Origin: an uncultured Eubacterium sp.
GTDB taxonomy: Bacteria; Bacillota; Clostridia; Lachnospirales; Lachnospiraceae
Reading direction: 5' to 3'
Assembly (NCBI GenBank): GCA_900552795.1
Contig: USBB01000024.1
Location: forward strand, 1-39,909
Length of the DNA: 39,909 nt
Made by a program: the position numbers and the translations under genes. The first letter of the stretch is position 1; each line of letters starts with the position of its first letter. The notes below the pieces were generated by a model. It was not told the origin of the DNA, did no database searches, and worked only from the letters and a program-made list of their open reading frames with translations. This document shows, piece by piece, positions 32,614-39,909 of the stretch.

Positions 32614-34116
32614 CTACTCTGCTATTAACCCTAAATTTACAAGAAATTCTTTTGCAACATCATCTACTGAACGTCCTGCCACATCAACCTGATATGTTAA
32701 CTCTGCCATCTGCTCCGTAGAAATAGCTCCTGCAAGCTCATTTAAAATACTCTCAAGCTCAGGATATTTTTCTATCAAATCATTGCGCACTAAAAACGCT
32801 CCATTATAATCAGGAAAGAAAGACCTGTCGTCCTCTAAAACCTTAAGCCCTACCTTTCGGTTTAAACCGTCTGTTGCATAAACCACCGTAACATCAAAAC
32901 TTCCGTTTTCTATAGCAGTATATTTAAGTCCCTGGTCAACAGGAATTGAATCTTTAAAATTTAATCCATAAAACTCTACAAACGGATTATATTTCATACT
33001 TCCCTCAAGTGTAAAAAAGCTTTGTTCAGCTCCGAATGTAAGCTGATTTGCAACAGGTACCAAATCACTTACTTTCTCTAAATTATATTTATCAGCTATT
33101 TCCTGCGGCACCGCTACAGCATATGTATTATCAAATCCTAACTTTTCAAGCATCTGCATATTATATTTTTCTGCCGCAACCTTATTTACATAATCGTATA
33201 TGGTTATTCCGTCCGGTACATCTGTGACATCCTGATGAAAAAATGTTGTCAAAAGCGTTCCGTCATAAGAAATCATTAAATCGCATGTATGTCCGTCACT
33301 TTTAAGGGCATTAAAATTATTTACCTGAGACATCTGATCCTTAATATTAACGCTCAAATCAGTCTTATCCTCTACAAGCATTTTAACCATATGATGCATA
33401 AGCTGGGTTTCGGAATAATCACCATCATAGAGCTCTATATCTCCGCTTGTACCTATACCATATGGCACAAGCATACAAAATGCCGCCAATACAGCGATAA
33501 CAGGAATCCATATCTTTTTTGACCTGCCATTATAATTGTGCATCTGCTTCTCAAACCAGCTCATCAGCAAATCAAGAACAACAGCAATTATCATTAAAAC
33601 TCCGGTAGCTGAAAGTATCATTTTCATGCTCGAAATTCTTATTCCCTGCGTTATAACTCCACCAAGTCCGCCGCCGCCGACAAAAGCCGCAAACACGGCA
33701 GTACCAATCGCATTAACCACAGCAATTCTGATACCTGTAAAAACTGTTGGAAAAGCAAGCGGAAACTCTACTGTCATAATACGATAAGGCTTACTCATAC
33801 CCATACCACGCGCAGCTTCCTTAACTCCATCATCTACTCCCTGTAATCCTAAAAATGTATTCCTTACTATAGGAAGCAATGAATAAAGCGTAATACCTAT
33901 TATAACAGTAAGCTTACCGGGATTAAGAAACACCATAATAATACCAAGAAGTGCAAGCGATGGGATAGTCTGAAGCAAATCTACGATTCTTAAAATAATC
34001 CCTCTTGCTTTCGGAAAAATATATGCCAGAATTCCGAGCATTACACCGACTATTACAGACAAAATACTTGCTGACAATACAATAAATAAATGCTCCCAAA
34101 CCAATGACCAAGTCAT
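32614..34116 (-). CDS. ABC transporter permease fused to substrate-binding domain (OpuC/OpuB type)
   Basis: A 500-aa fusion: residues 1-200 form a binding-protein-dependent permease (about five to six membrane segments, with the EAA-type loop EAARGMGMSKPYRIMTVEFPLA), and residues ~225-500 form a periplasmic-type glycine-betaine-family binding domain (OpuAC) outside the membrane. The family transports quaternary amines such as betaine, choline or carnitine, and related members carry ergothioneine, so the substrate is left open. Its start overlaps the preceding permease gene by 4 bp. It is the last of three coupled genes. Confidence 0.92.
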   Translation of the reverse strand: MTWSLVWEHLFIVLSASILSVIVGVMLGILAYIFPKARGIILRIVDLLQTIPSLALLGIIMVFLNPGKLTVIIGITLYSLLPIVRNTFLGLQGVDDGVKEAARGMGMSKPYRIMTVEFPLAFPTVFTGIRIAVVNAIGTAVFAAFVGGGGLGGVITQGIRISSMKMILSATGVLMIIAVVLDLLMSWFEKQMHNYNGRSKKIWIPVIAVLAAFCMLVPYGIGTSGDIELYDGDYSETQLMHHMVKMLVEDKTDLSVNIKDQMSQVNNFNALKSDGHTCDLMISYDGTLLTTFFHQDVTDVPDGITIYDYVNKVAAEKYNMQMLEKLGFDNTYAVAVPQEIADKYNLEKVSDLVPVANQLTFGAEQSFFTLEGSMKYNPFVEFYGLNFKDSIPVDQGLKYTAIENGSFDVTVVYATDGLNRKVGLKVLEDDRSFFPDYNGAFLVRNDLIEKYPELESILNELAGAISTEQMAELTYQVDVAGRSVDDVAKEFLVNLGLIAE

Positions 34117-34754
34117 TTGTCCGCCTCCTTTCTCATTCCTCGAGGCATAACCTTTCTTTGCAGATAATCAATAACTGCACCAAACGCTATTGCCAAAAGA
34201 GCTGACGGTATGGCACCAAGTAAAATAAGGGTATTATTGTTTGAAGCCACTCCCTGATAAACAAAGTTTCCAAGACCACCTTTACCAATCATCGCTGCAA
34301 GCACTGCCCATGATACGGTATATATTGCAGACATTCTAAGTCCTGCAATAATAGCAGGCATAGCCAGCGGCAGCTCTACTTTTATAAGTGTCTGAAAAGG
34401 ACTCATTCCGCAGCCTTTTGCTGCTTCTATGTATTTACCTTCAACTTCAAGAATTCCTGTATAAGTATTTTTTAATATAGGAAACATTGCATATACACTG
34501 AGTGCTGCTATTACCGTCAAATATCTGTCTCCCCACCATATAAACAGAACACCGATAAACACCAGCCCCGGAATTGTCTGGAAAATAGAAAGAATTGGCA
34601 TAATAATACCTGAAAGCTTAGGTATTCTTGAAAGTAAGATTCCAATAAATACACCGAATACAAAACCAACAGCAGCTGCAATCAATACATATATTGTATG
34701 AACACCTATTGCTTTAAGCAGCATACCTCCATAATCATTAAAAAGAGTAATCAT
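34113..34754 (-). CDS. ABC transporter permease (OpuC/OpuB type)
   Basis: A 213-aa membrane protein with about five to six hydrophobic segments and the cytoplasmic EAA loop EAAKGCGMSPFQTLIKVELPLA that contacts the ATPase. I place the start at MITLFNDYG, because GGGGGTG lies 5-6 nt upstream and spans the stop of the ATPase gene; an ATG five codons earlier lies within that gene and has no SD. The second permease/binding protein overlaps its end, so subunits are made in a coupled fashion. Confidence 0.92.
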   Translation of the reverse strand: MITLFNDYGGMLLKAIGVHTIYVLIAAAVGFVFGVFIGILLSRIPKLSGIIMPILSIFQTIPGLVFIGVLFIWWGDRYLTVIAALSVYAMFPILKNTYTGILEVEGKYIEAAKGCGMSPFQTLIKVELPLAMPAIIAGLRMSAIYTVSWAVLAAMIGKGGLGNFVYQGVASNNNTLILLGAIPSALLAIAFGAVIDYLQRKVMPRGMRKEADK

Positions 34755-34759
34755 TTGTA

Positions 34760-35869
34760 TCACCCCCATAATGTCTCTGCTACGGCATGTGCTACACTGG
34801 TTTTTGTAACAAGCCCTGCTATTGTATCATCATCGTTAAGAACTATAACATAATTTGCGTTAGAATTTGCATCGAGCAGATATTCAAAACTCTCCTTGGC
34901 ATCGTCACCAACACGTGCTATTCGTGAAGTCTGACGTATCAAAGGCTCAATGCTGTTAAGCTGCTTTCCCCAATGGCGGATATCACCAATGGAAACTGTT
35001 CCGAGATAACGCTTCTGTTCATCGATAACAAGCAATGTATCTACGCTGTACCTTGCCATACGCTCGGCACATTCAAGTACGCCTCTGTCGTTTTGTACAG
35101 TACGCACATTGGTACGCATAAAAGCATCTATCGTTGAAAGCTCAAGCGATTCCTGCGTATGCTTTCCAAGGAAATCCCTGACTAAATCATTTGCAGGATT
35201 TTCCAGCATATCTTCAGGCGAAGCCATCTGAACAATCTCACCGTTTGACATAAAAATAATTATATCTGCAAGCTTCAGCGCCTCATCCATATCATGGCTT
35301 ACGAAAATAATTGTCTTATTTAATTTCTGCTGTATACTTTTTACTTCATCCTGAAGAGTTTCCCTTGTCATAGGATCAAGCGCACTAAATGGTTCATCCA
35401 TAAGAACTATCGGAGGCGAAGCAGCCAAAGCACGCAACACGCCTATACGCTGCTGTTGTCCTCCCGAAAGCTCGGATGGATATTTATCTGCTGACTTTTC
35501 CATATTAACCATCTTTAAAAGGTCCTGCACTATCTGCTGACATTTAGCTTTGTCATATTTAAGCAGACGCGGAACAACACAAATGTTTTGGGCTACTGTC
35601 ATATTAGGAAATAATCCTATCTGCTGAATCACATATCCTATATGACGCCTCAATGATACTTTATCTTCCAAACGTATATCCTTACCGTCAATAAGAACTT
35701 TACCGCTATCAGGCTCCAACAGACGGTTTATCATCTTCATGGTAGTTGTCTTACCACAGCCTGACGGTCCGACAAGCACTACAAACTGTCCATCCGGAAT
35801 GGTAAAATTAAGATCCTTCAATATTGGTGTTTTTCCATAGCTTTTAGAAACATGTTCAAATTGTATCAT
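34760..35869 (-). CDS. ABC transporter ATPase with CBS domains (OpuCA/OpuBA type)
   Basis: Energises the betaine-type importer. The 369-aa protein has Walker A GPSGCGKTT (34-42), signature LSGGQQQR, Walker B IVLMDEPFSALD and the H-loop FVSHDMDEAL. Two CBS repeats occupy about 255-369; in OpuA-type proteins such repeats sense ionic strength or cyclic dinucleotides. The SD is a GGGGG run just before the start. It is the first gene of the three-gene operon. Confidence 0.95.
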   Translation of the reverse strand: MIQFEHVSKSYGKTPILKDLNFTIPDGQFVVLVGPSGCGKTTTMKMINRLLEPDSGKVLIDGKDIRLEDKVSLRRHIGYVIQQIGLFPNMTVAQNICVVPRLLKYDKAKCQQIVQDLLKMVNMEKSADKYPSELSGGQQQRIGVLRALAASPPIVLMDEPFSALDPMTRETLQDEVKSIQQKLNKTIIFVSHDMDEALKLADIIIFMSNGEIVQMASPEDMLENPANDLVRDFLGKHTQESLELSTIDAFMRTNVRTVQNDRGVLECAERMARYSVDTLLVIDEQKRYLGTVSIGDIRHWGKQLNSIEPLIRQTSRIARVGDDAKESFEYLLDANSNANYVIVLNDDDTIAGLVTKTSVAHAVAETLWG

Positions 35870-35949
35870 CTTAAAATTCCCCCTTTTCCTCGTGATTAAA
35901 AAGAGGTCTTATTTATTTTAACCCTATAAATTATAAAAATTAATTTATT

Positions 35950-36009
35950 AAATTAAAAGAAGAGCTTTTTAATACGGCACCATTCAGTGCAATACTAAAG
36001 GCCCTTCTT
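35950..36009 (-). terminator. Terminator-like hairpin between the transporter promoter and its first gene
   Basis: A 9-bp stem with one G-U pair (35957-35965 with 36001-36009) encloses a smaller GCAC/GTGC hairpin, and TTTTAATTT follows on the minus strand. It could be the pdxS terminator, but the best promoter for the transporter lies between pdxS and this hairpin, so it would also act inside the transporter leader. Confidence 0.55.
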
Positions 36010-36052
36010 AAAAGACATTTCTTTTTATTCACAATTTTATTTCTTATTTGAC

Positions 36053-36081
36053 AGTATATCATAAAATAGCGGTAAATGCAA
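36053..36081 (-). promoter_or_regulatory. Promoter of the betaine-type transporter operon
   Basis: TTGCAT (36076-36081), a 17-bp spacer and TATACT (36053-36058) on the minus strand, 7 bp after the pdxS stop codon. The leader to the ATPase gene would be about 180 nt, AT-rich apart from the hairpin at 35957-36009. Confidence 0.7.
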
Positions 36082-36088
36082 ACTTATA

Positions 36089-36961
36089 CTACTTTCCCCG
36101 TTCTGCCATAAGTAATTTAATTTCCTGTTCATTAATTCCGACCATCGCTTCACCTAAATCAGCTGACAGGTCTGCAATCATTTTCGCATCATTATAATTA
36201 GCCACAGCCTTCACAATGGCATTTGCACGTTTTTCAGGATTTCCTGACTTAAAAATTCCCGAACCTACAAATACACCCTCAGCTCCTAACTGCATCATAA
36301 GTGCTGCATCGGCCGGAGTTGCCACTCCTCCTGCGGCAAAATTTACAACCGGAAGCTTTGCATATTTATGAACATACTCTACTAATTCATACGGAACCTG
36401 AAGCTGTTTTGCCTCCTCATACAACTCATCCTCACGCATTGCGCTGATTCTTGCAATGGCACTGTTCATCACACGCATGTGGCTGACAGCCTGAACAATA
36501 TCTCCTGTTCCTGCTTCACCCTTCGTTCTAATCATTGACGCACCCTCGTTAACTCTTCTTAATGCCTCTCCGATATCTCTTGCACCGCATACAAACGGTA
36601 CATTAAAATCTTTTTTATCAATGTGATATATATTATCAGCTGGTGACAAAACCTCACTTTCATCAATATAATCAATCCCTATCGCTTCAAGAATCTGTGC
36701 CTCAACAAAATGCCCTATTCTGCACTTTGCCATGACCGGAATAGAAACAGCATCCTTTATTCCCTGAATCATTTTAGGATCACTCATTCGTGAAACTCCG
36801 CCGGCAACACGTATATCAGCCGGTATCCTCTCCAGGGCCATTACTGCACACGCGCCTGCGGCTTCTGCTATCTTAGCCTGCTCCGGAGTCATTACGTCCA
36901 TAATTACTCCGCCCTTAAGCTTTTGATTTAATTCTTTGTTTAACTCATAATTGTCTTTCAT
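36089..36961 (-). CDS. pdxS: Pyridoxal 5'-phosphate synthase, PdxS subunit
   Basis: Builds PLP from ribose 5-phosphate, glyceraldehyde 3-phosphate and ammonia in the DXP-independent pathway; the protein forms a dodecamer with the PdxT glutaminase. The 290-aa product is of family length, with the catalytic lysine in VMAKCRIGHFVEA (Lys79 here) and the second lysine in MIRTKGEAGTGD (about 147). The SD is AAAGGG, 9 nt from the ATG. The usual partner pdxT is not adjacent or elsewhere in the window; PdxS could use free ammonia or a remote PdxT. A compact pseudoknot-capable leader precedes it. Confidence 0.97.
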   Translation of the reverse strand: MKDNYELNKELNQKLKGGVIMDVMTPEQAKIAEAAGACAVMALERIPADIRVAGGVSRMSDPKMIQGIKDAVSIPVMAKCRIGHFVEAQILEAIGIDYIDESEVLSPADNIYHIDKKDFNVPFVCGARDIGEALRRVNEGASMIRTKGEAGTGDIVQAVSHMRVMNSAIARISAMREDELYEEAKQLQVPYELVEYVHKYAKLPVVNFAAGGVATPADAALMMQLGAEGVFVGSGIFKSGNPEKRANAIVKAVANYNDAKMIADLSADLGEAMVGINEQEIKLLMAERGK

Positions 36962-36970
36962 AAATAATTT

Positions 36971-37023
36971 CCCTTTCTGAGCAGCTTCATTATTACTATT
37001 TGTTTTTGCTCAGAAACAAATAG
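36971..37023 (-). promoter_or_regulatory. Pseudoknot-capable leader at the pdxS Shine-Dalgarno: riboswitch candidate
   Basis: Reading the minus strand: stem 1 is a perfect 10 bp (CTATTTGTTT/AAACAAATAG; 37014-37023 with 36996-37005). Its loop CTGAGCA (37007-37013) is fully complementary to TGCTCAG (36977-36983), 12 nt beyond the stem. That 3' strand touches the SD AAAGGG (36971-36976). The two stems are compatible only as an H-type pseudoknot. An alternative nested hairpin TTTCTGAGC/GCTCAGAAA would also reach the SD region. Known SD-controlling riboswitches such as preQ1 share this layout, but I recognise no known class in the sequence. Confidence 0.6.
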
Positions 37024-37054
37024 CTGTTCCAGTCAGCGCTAACCTATGAAAGAC

Positions 37055-37060
37055 ATTATA
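37055..37060 (-). promoter_or_regulatory. -10 element of the pdxS promoter
   Basis: A consensus TATAAT on the minus strand gives a leader of about 87 nt. No good -35 is seen at normal spacing, so the promoter may need an activator. Confidence 0.5.
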
Positions 37061-37122
37061 CAGCATATTGATTATATGTATATTATCAAATTATTAAATT
37101 TTAATATGGTCAGATTTGATTA

Positions 37123-37151
37123 TTGTGGAGCTTATAAAAGAATGATATAAT
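37123..37151 (+). promoter_or_regulatory. Promoter of the decayed MFS gene
   Basis: TTGTGG (37123-37128), a 17-bp spacer and TATAAT (37146-37151). A GGAG-ATTACA-CCTCC hairpin and GGAGG follow before the ATG. Confidence 0.5.
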
Positions 37152-37216
37152 TAGCCGGCAATTTATTAAGGAGATTACACCTCCCGACAAATAAATGGAG
37201 GCAAACAGATATTTAT

Positions 37217-38132
37217 ATGAAAACTGATTATAAAATAACTCTTCATGCAAGCTTTATAGCATACATTGTACAGGCAATCGTCAACAATTTTATTCCGCTT
37301 TTATTTGTAATGTTTCAGACCGATTGTTGAAGCCTGTCCGACTGATAATAAAGAAAAAGCCATAAGTCTGCTTCACTCTTTTTATTGCTGGGGCTGTATG
37401 CTTGTTGTAATTGTTTCCTCTGTCTTTTTTGCATTATTCGGAATTGTAAACTGGAAAATACTGACTCTTATGTGGTCAATCGTTCCAATAATGAATGCCT
37501 GCCTTTTTGCATCGGCACCGATATATTCTTTACACAAAAACGGAGAAACAGGATTGAGCCTGCGCCAATTATTCAGTAAAAAAATATTTTTCATTATAAT
37601 TATAATGATGTTATGTGCAGGTGCTTCTGAACAGGCGGTCAGCCAATGGGCTTCTGCATTTGCAGAACAGGAGCTCGGCATAAGCAAAACAATCGGTGAT
37701 CTTGCCGGGCCTATGGCATTTGCCGCCCTAATGGGCACATCAAGACTTATATACGGAATCAAGGGTGATAAACTCAATCTTGACAAATTTATGAAATACA
37801 GCTGTCTTTTGTGTATATTTTCTTATCTTTGTCTTGCATTAGTTCCAATCCCTGCCATAAACCTGATGGGATGTGCAGTATGCGGCTTTTCTGTCGGAAT
37901 CCTGTGGCCGGGAACTTTCAGTAAAGCCTCGTCAGCCATAAAAGGAGGCGGAACCGCTTTATTTGCAATGCTCGCACTTGCAGGTGATATAGGCTGCTCT
38001 GTCGGTCCTACATTAGTCGGCATGATTTCCAGCTCATTCGGAAATAACCTGCGTGCAGGCATATTTGCTGCACTAATTTTTCCGATTGTTATGATACTTG
38101 GCGTAAGGCGTATCAGAAAATTTCAGGACTGA
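37217..38132 (+). pseudogene. MFS transporter with internal deletion and frameshift
   Basis: The first 36 codons (MKTDYKITLHASFIAYIVQA and on) are a typical MFS first helix ending FQTD, then a stop. The reading continues in another frame at about 37322 as EACPTDNKEKAISLLHSFYC and runs without stops to 38132, covering about the last eight helices. Relative to a roughly 400-aa MFS protein about 90-100 residues (around helices 2-4) are missing at the junction, which lies at a short CCGAT-like sequence. The downstream frame alone has an ATG at 37398 but no SD, so a functional transporter is unlikely. Its substrate is unknown. Confidence 0.85.
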
Positions 38133-38168
38133 CGCATTTTTCTTTGCCAAACCTTTACCGCTGTTTTA

Positions 38169-38197
38169 TTGACTCTGTAATTAGCGTATGCTATAAT
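38169..38197 (+). promoter_or_regulatory. Promoter of the corC-like gene leader
   Basis: TTGACT (38169-38174), an optimal 17-bp spacer and a consensus TATAAT (38192-38197). The start point near 38204 gives a leader of about 200 nt before the CorC-like start. Confidence 0.8.
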
Positions 38198-38238
38198 CCG
38201 TTCTAAACTGTTATGAAAAAGGAGGATATATTTACATA

Positions 38239-38322
38239 ATGGACGATGTCGACAGTGACACTAACCTTAAGCGAAACAATAACGTAAATCGTTTATATAT
38301 ATTTTTAATATTTAAGACATGA
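38239..38322 (+). CDS. Asp-rich leader peptide upstream of the corC-like gene
   Basis: A 27-codon ORF opening MDDVDSDTNLKRNNN, then a hydrophobic end with YIFLIF and KT. AAGGAGG lies upstream, with a rather long 13-nt spacing. Four Asp among the first seven residues is the type of N-terminus known to destabilise elongating ribosomes at low Mg2+ in enteric bacteria (as with MgtL). Its stop codon is within the 5' arm of a terminator-like hairpin. Position and structure suggest a regulatory leader; translation has not been shown. Confidence 0.55.
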   Translation: MDDVDSDTNLKRNNNVNRLYIFLIFKT

Positions 38323-38370
38323 CCCGTGCATCTATTTAGAGATTCATGGGCCATGTCTTATGTTTTTCAG
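38314..38370 (+). terminator. Attenuator hairpin between leader ORF and corC-like gene
   Basis: AAGACATG (38314-38321) pairs with CATGTCTT (38352-38359). After one mismatch, CCCGTG (38323-38328) pairs with CATGGG (38345-38350). ATGTTTTTC follows. The stem is about 14 bp and begins inside the last codons of the leader ORF. A ribosome finishing the leader would cover the 5' arm. Confidence 0.7.
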
Positions 38371-38403
38371 GGTATTTTTATAGCAGAAAGAGGTTTAATT
38401 ATA

Positions 38404-39735
38404 ATGGGTGATTCCATAATTTTTTTATTGTTACTTCAAGTAATTCTAATAGCATTAAATGCAATTTTTGCCAGCGCCGAAATTGCAGTTTTATCTATCA
38501 GCGAAACAAAGCTTGAGCGCATGGCTGAACAGGGCAACAACCGTGCAAAGCGCCTGCTTCGCCTGACACAGGAGCCTGCAAAATTTCTTGCAACAATACA
38601 GGTTGCAATAACACTCTCAGGATTTCTTGGAAGTGCATTTGCCGCTGATAATTTCTCTGAGCCATTGGTGGACTGGATATTAAGCTTTGGTGTAAATATT
38701 CCGCATGCCACTTTAGACAGTATTGCTGTTATTTTAATCACGCTTATTTTGTCTTACTTTACATTAATTTTTGGTGAACTGGTTCCTAAACGTATTGCAA
38801 TGAAAAAACCAGAACAGCTCGCAATGGGCATATCAGGTTTAGTAAACATTATTTCCGTCATCTTCAAGCCTATTGTCTGGTTCCTTTCGTTATCTACCAA
38901 CCTTGTTCTTCGCCTGTTCGGAATTGACCCCAACGAGGCCGAGGATCAGGTCAGTGAGGAAGAAATCCGTATGCTTGTAGATGCCGGCAGTGAGAAAGGC
39001 ACTATTGACCACCATGAAAAAGAATTTATTCAAAATGTATTTGAATTTAATGATACTATTGCCGGTGATATCGCTACTCACCGCACTGATGTTGTTTTTC
39101 TTTGGATGAAGGATAGCGAAGAAACATGGGCAGAGACAATCCATGAAAGCCGACACACTCTCTACCCGGTATGTGACGGTTCCCCGGATAATATCGTCGG
39201 TATTTTAAACGCCAAAGATTATTTTCGCTTAAAAGCAAAATCAAAAGAAAACATTATGTCATGCGCCGTGCGCCCCGCGTATTTTGTACTTGAAACAATC
39301 AAGGCCGATGTTCTTTTCAAAAATTTGAAAAAAGAGCGCATCCCACTTGCTGTTGTATTGGATGAATATGGCGGTATGGTAGGCATAATTACCATGAATG
39401 ATCTTATTGAAGAACTTGTCGGCGATTTAAATGATGAGACACCTGACGAGGCATTAGCCGAACCGCATATTGAACAGATAGACGCTGACACCTGGAATGT
39501 AGTAGGAAACGTTGAGATTTCCGACATTGAACCGGCTCTAAATGTAGAAATCAACATGAAAGAGGTTGACACCTTCTCCGGGCTCGTATTTAATGAATTA
39601 GGTATTGTTCCCGATGATGGCGAACAAAATATAGAACTTACATTTAAAGGATTTTCTATTCTTATTAACAAAATAGAAAATCACCAAATTACATCAGCTA
39701 AAATAACTAAGTTACAAACAAACAATTTGCAGTAA
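38404..39735 (+). CDS. CorC/HlyC family membrane protein (DUF21-CBS-CorC), probable metal-ion exporter
   Basis: A 443-aa protein. The start is MGDSIIFLLLLQ, with AGAGG upstream; the longer reading adds 26 residues from the hairpin. Residues 1-190 are the DUF21 (CNNM) membrane domain with about three to four helices and the signature ASAEIAVLSISETKLERMA. Two CBS repeats span about 205-325 (EYGGMVGIITMNDLIEELVGD), and a CorC_HlyC domain ends the protein. Homologues such as B. subtilis and S. aureus MpfA export or protect against excess Mg2+; others are linked to Co2+. The hemolysin label is historical. It stands alone with the leader described above. Confidence 0.93.
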   Translation: MGDSIIFLLLLQVILIALNAIFASAEIAVLSISETKLERMAEQGNNRAKRLLRLTQEPAKFLATIQVAITLSGFLGSAFAADNFSEPLVDWILSFGVNIPHATLDSIAVILITLILSYFTLIFGELVPKRIAMKKPEQLAMGISGLVNIISVIFKPIVWFLSLSTNLVLRLFGIDPNEAEDQVSEEEIRMLVDAGSEKGTIDHHEKEFIQNVFEFNDTIAGDIATHRTDVVFLWMKDSEETWAETIHESRHTLYPVCDGSPDNIVGILNAKDYFRLKAKSKENIMSCAVRPAYFVLETIKADVLFKNLKKERIPLAVVLDEYGGMVGIITMNDLIEELVGDLNDETPDEALAEPHIEQIDADTWNVVGNVEISDIEPALNVEINMKEVDTFSGLVFNELGIVPDDGEQNIELTFKGFSILINKIENHQITSAKITKLQTNNLQ

Positions 39736-39761
39736 TAAAAATTATATGTAAAAAAGTCATC

Positions 39762-39796
39762 AAAAAACCGCCGCAATGGCATTACCCATGCGGCGG
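39762..39796 (-). terminator. Strong terminator facing left near the right edge
   Basis: CCGCCGC/GCGGCGG plus ATGG/CCAT (39768-39796), one bulged A, followed on the minus strand by TTTTTTG. It must end a minus-strand gene entering from the right edge. It may also act for corC, although no T-run follows on the plus strand. Confidence 0.85.
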
Positions 39797-39867
39797 AATA
39801 CATCAAAATAGAAAGCATCCTTTATCAAAGCAAAAAGATTTGATTACTTTTAAATAGTGTCTGCTGA

Positions 39868-39909
39868 TTAAGCAGCTATCTGTAACTTCCAACTCTTACA
39901 TCTGTTCCG
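39868..39909 (-). other. 3' end of an unidentified minus-strand gene
   Basis: A gene must lie upstream of the terminator at 39762-39796. Two minus-strand frames are open from the right edge: one ends SWKLQIAA at 39868, the other ends DVRVGSYR at 39876. The visible piece is too short to choose or identify. Bases 39797-39867 show no other feature. Confidence 0.35.

Noticed and set aside
35960..36030. GTG-started 30-codon frame in the transporter leader (minus strand)
   Set aside because: It has a Lys-rich, leader-like composition but no Shine-Dalgarno sequence; too weak to call.
36962..37048. Known riboswitch class (preQ1, SAM-II, T-box) before pdxS
   Set aside because: The conserved core sequences of those classes are absent; only the pseudoknot layout is similar.
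39840..39909. tmRNA-like ending on the minus strand (short peptide ending in Ala-Ala, stop codon in a hairpin loop)
   Set aside because: A tmRNA needs about 200 nt of pseudoknots and an acceptor stem after the tag. A strong terminator follows within 75 bp and then the convergent corC gene.
1..39909. CRISPR array, prophage, integrative element or tRNA gene
   Set aside because: No regular spacer-repeat array, no phage or recombinase genes and no tRNA-like cloverleaf were seen. The dispersed repeats are few and irregularly placed.

Overview
The window looks like a chromosomal segment from a low-GC, anaerobic, spore-forming Firmicute of class Clostridia, most likely family Lachnospiraceae; I do not name a species. 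The evidence is a small acid-soluble spore protein, an [FeFe] hydrogenase, a K+-type membrane pyrophosphatase, the clostridial gene orders rho-rpmE-(DUF1385)-prmC-prfA and tig-clpP-clpX-lon-engB, an AgrD-type peptide, AT-rich intergenic DNA and GGAGG-type ribosome binding sites. Nearly all of it is vertically inherited housekeeping DNA. No phage, integrase, insertion sequence with transposase, CRISPR array, rRNA or tRNA was found.

Layout. 1-5.5 kb (minus): translation termination and transcription (rho, rpmE, a YqhQ-like DUF1385 protein with a long acidic tail, prmC, prfA), and the first codons of another gene at the left edge. 5.7-8.3 kb (plus): malic enzyme, a YtqA-like radical SAM protein and a DUF4364 regulator. 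8.3-14.7 kb (minus): the proteostasis cluster tig, clpP, clpX, lon, engB. 14.8-18.5 kb (minus): SASP, D-Ala-D-Ala carboxypeptidase and membrane PPase. 18.9-24.4 kb: DegV (plus), an LRR lipoprotein, an [FeFe] hydrogenase and an HD-GYP protein (minus), then a methyltransferase (plus). 24.4-31.3 kb (minus): a FeoA-FeoB fusion with a HAD phosphatase, a previously uncalled 42-aa agrD-like peptide gene, polyphosphate kinase and phosphofructokinase. 31.7-37 kb (minus): a DUF134/NifX-like metal protein, a glycine-betaine-type ABC transporter and pdxS. 37.2-39.7 kb (plus): a decayed MFS transporter and a CorC/HlyC-type membrane protein with an unusual leader.

The most interesting material is between and in front of genes. 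(i) The corC leader has a promoter, a short ORF beginning Met-Asp-Asp-Val-Asp-Ser-Asp, and a terminator-like hairpin that contains the ORF's stop codon. This is the architecture expected of a leader-peptide attenuator, plausibly sensing Mg2+. (ii) The roughly 87-nt pdxS leader can fold into a compact H-type pseudoknot abutting the Shine-Dalgarno sequence, like a small riboswitch. (iii) An orphan agrD-like gene, with a Ser where Cys is usual, has a promoter carrying two direct repeats typical of LytTR-regulator sites. No agrB, agrC or agrA is near. (iv) A non-coding palindromic element of about 124 bp sits exactly at the clpP ribosome binding site, flanked by an 11-bp duplication. End-like fragments of it abut the stop codons of rho and of the betaine-type transporter. 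(v) A second, 60-bp palindromic repeat lies immediately after the T-tract of two different terminators.

Metabolically, the window brings together pyrophosphate and polyphosphate functions (membrane PPase, PPK1 and a PFK with a mixed ATP/PPi signature), fermentation (malic enzyme, hydrogenase) and metal handling (FeoAB, CorC-like protein, DUF134/NifX protein).
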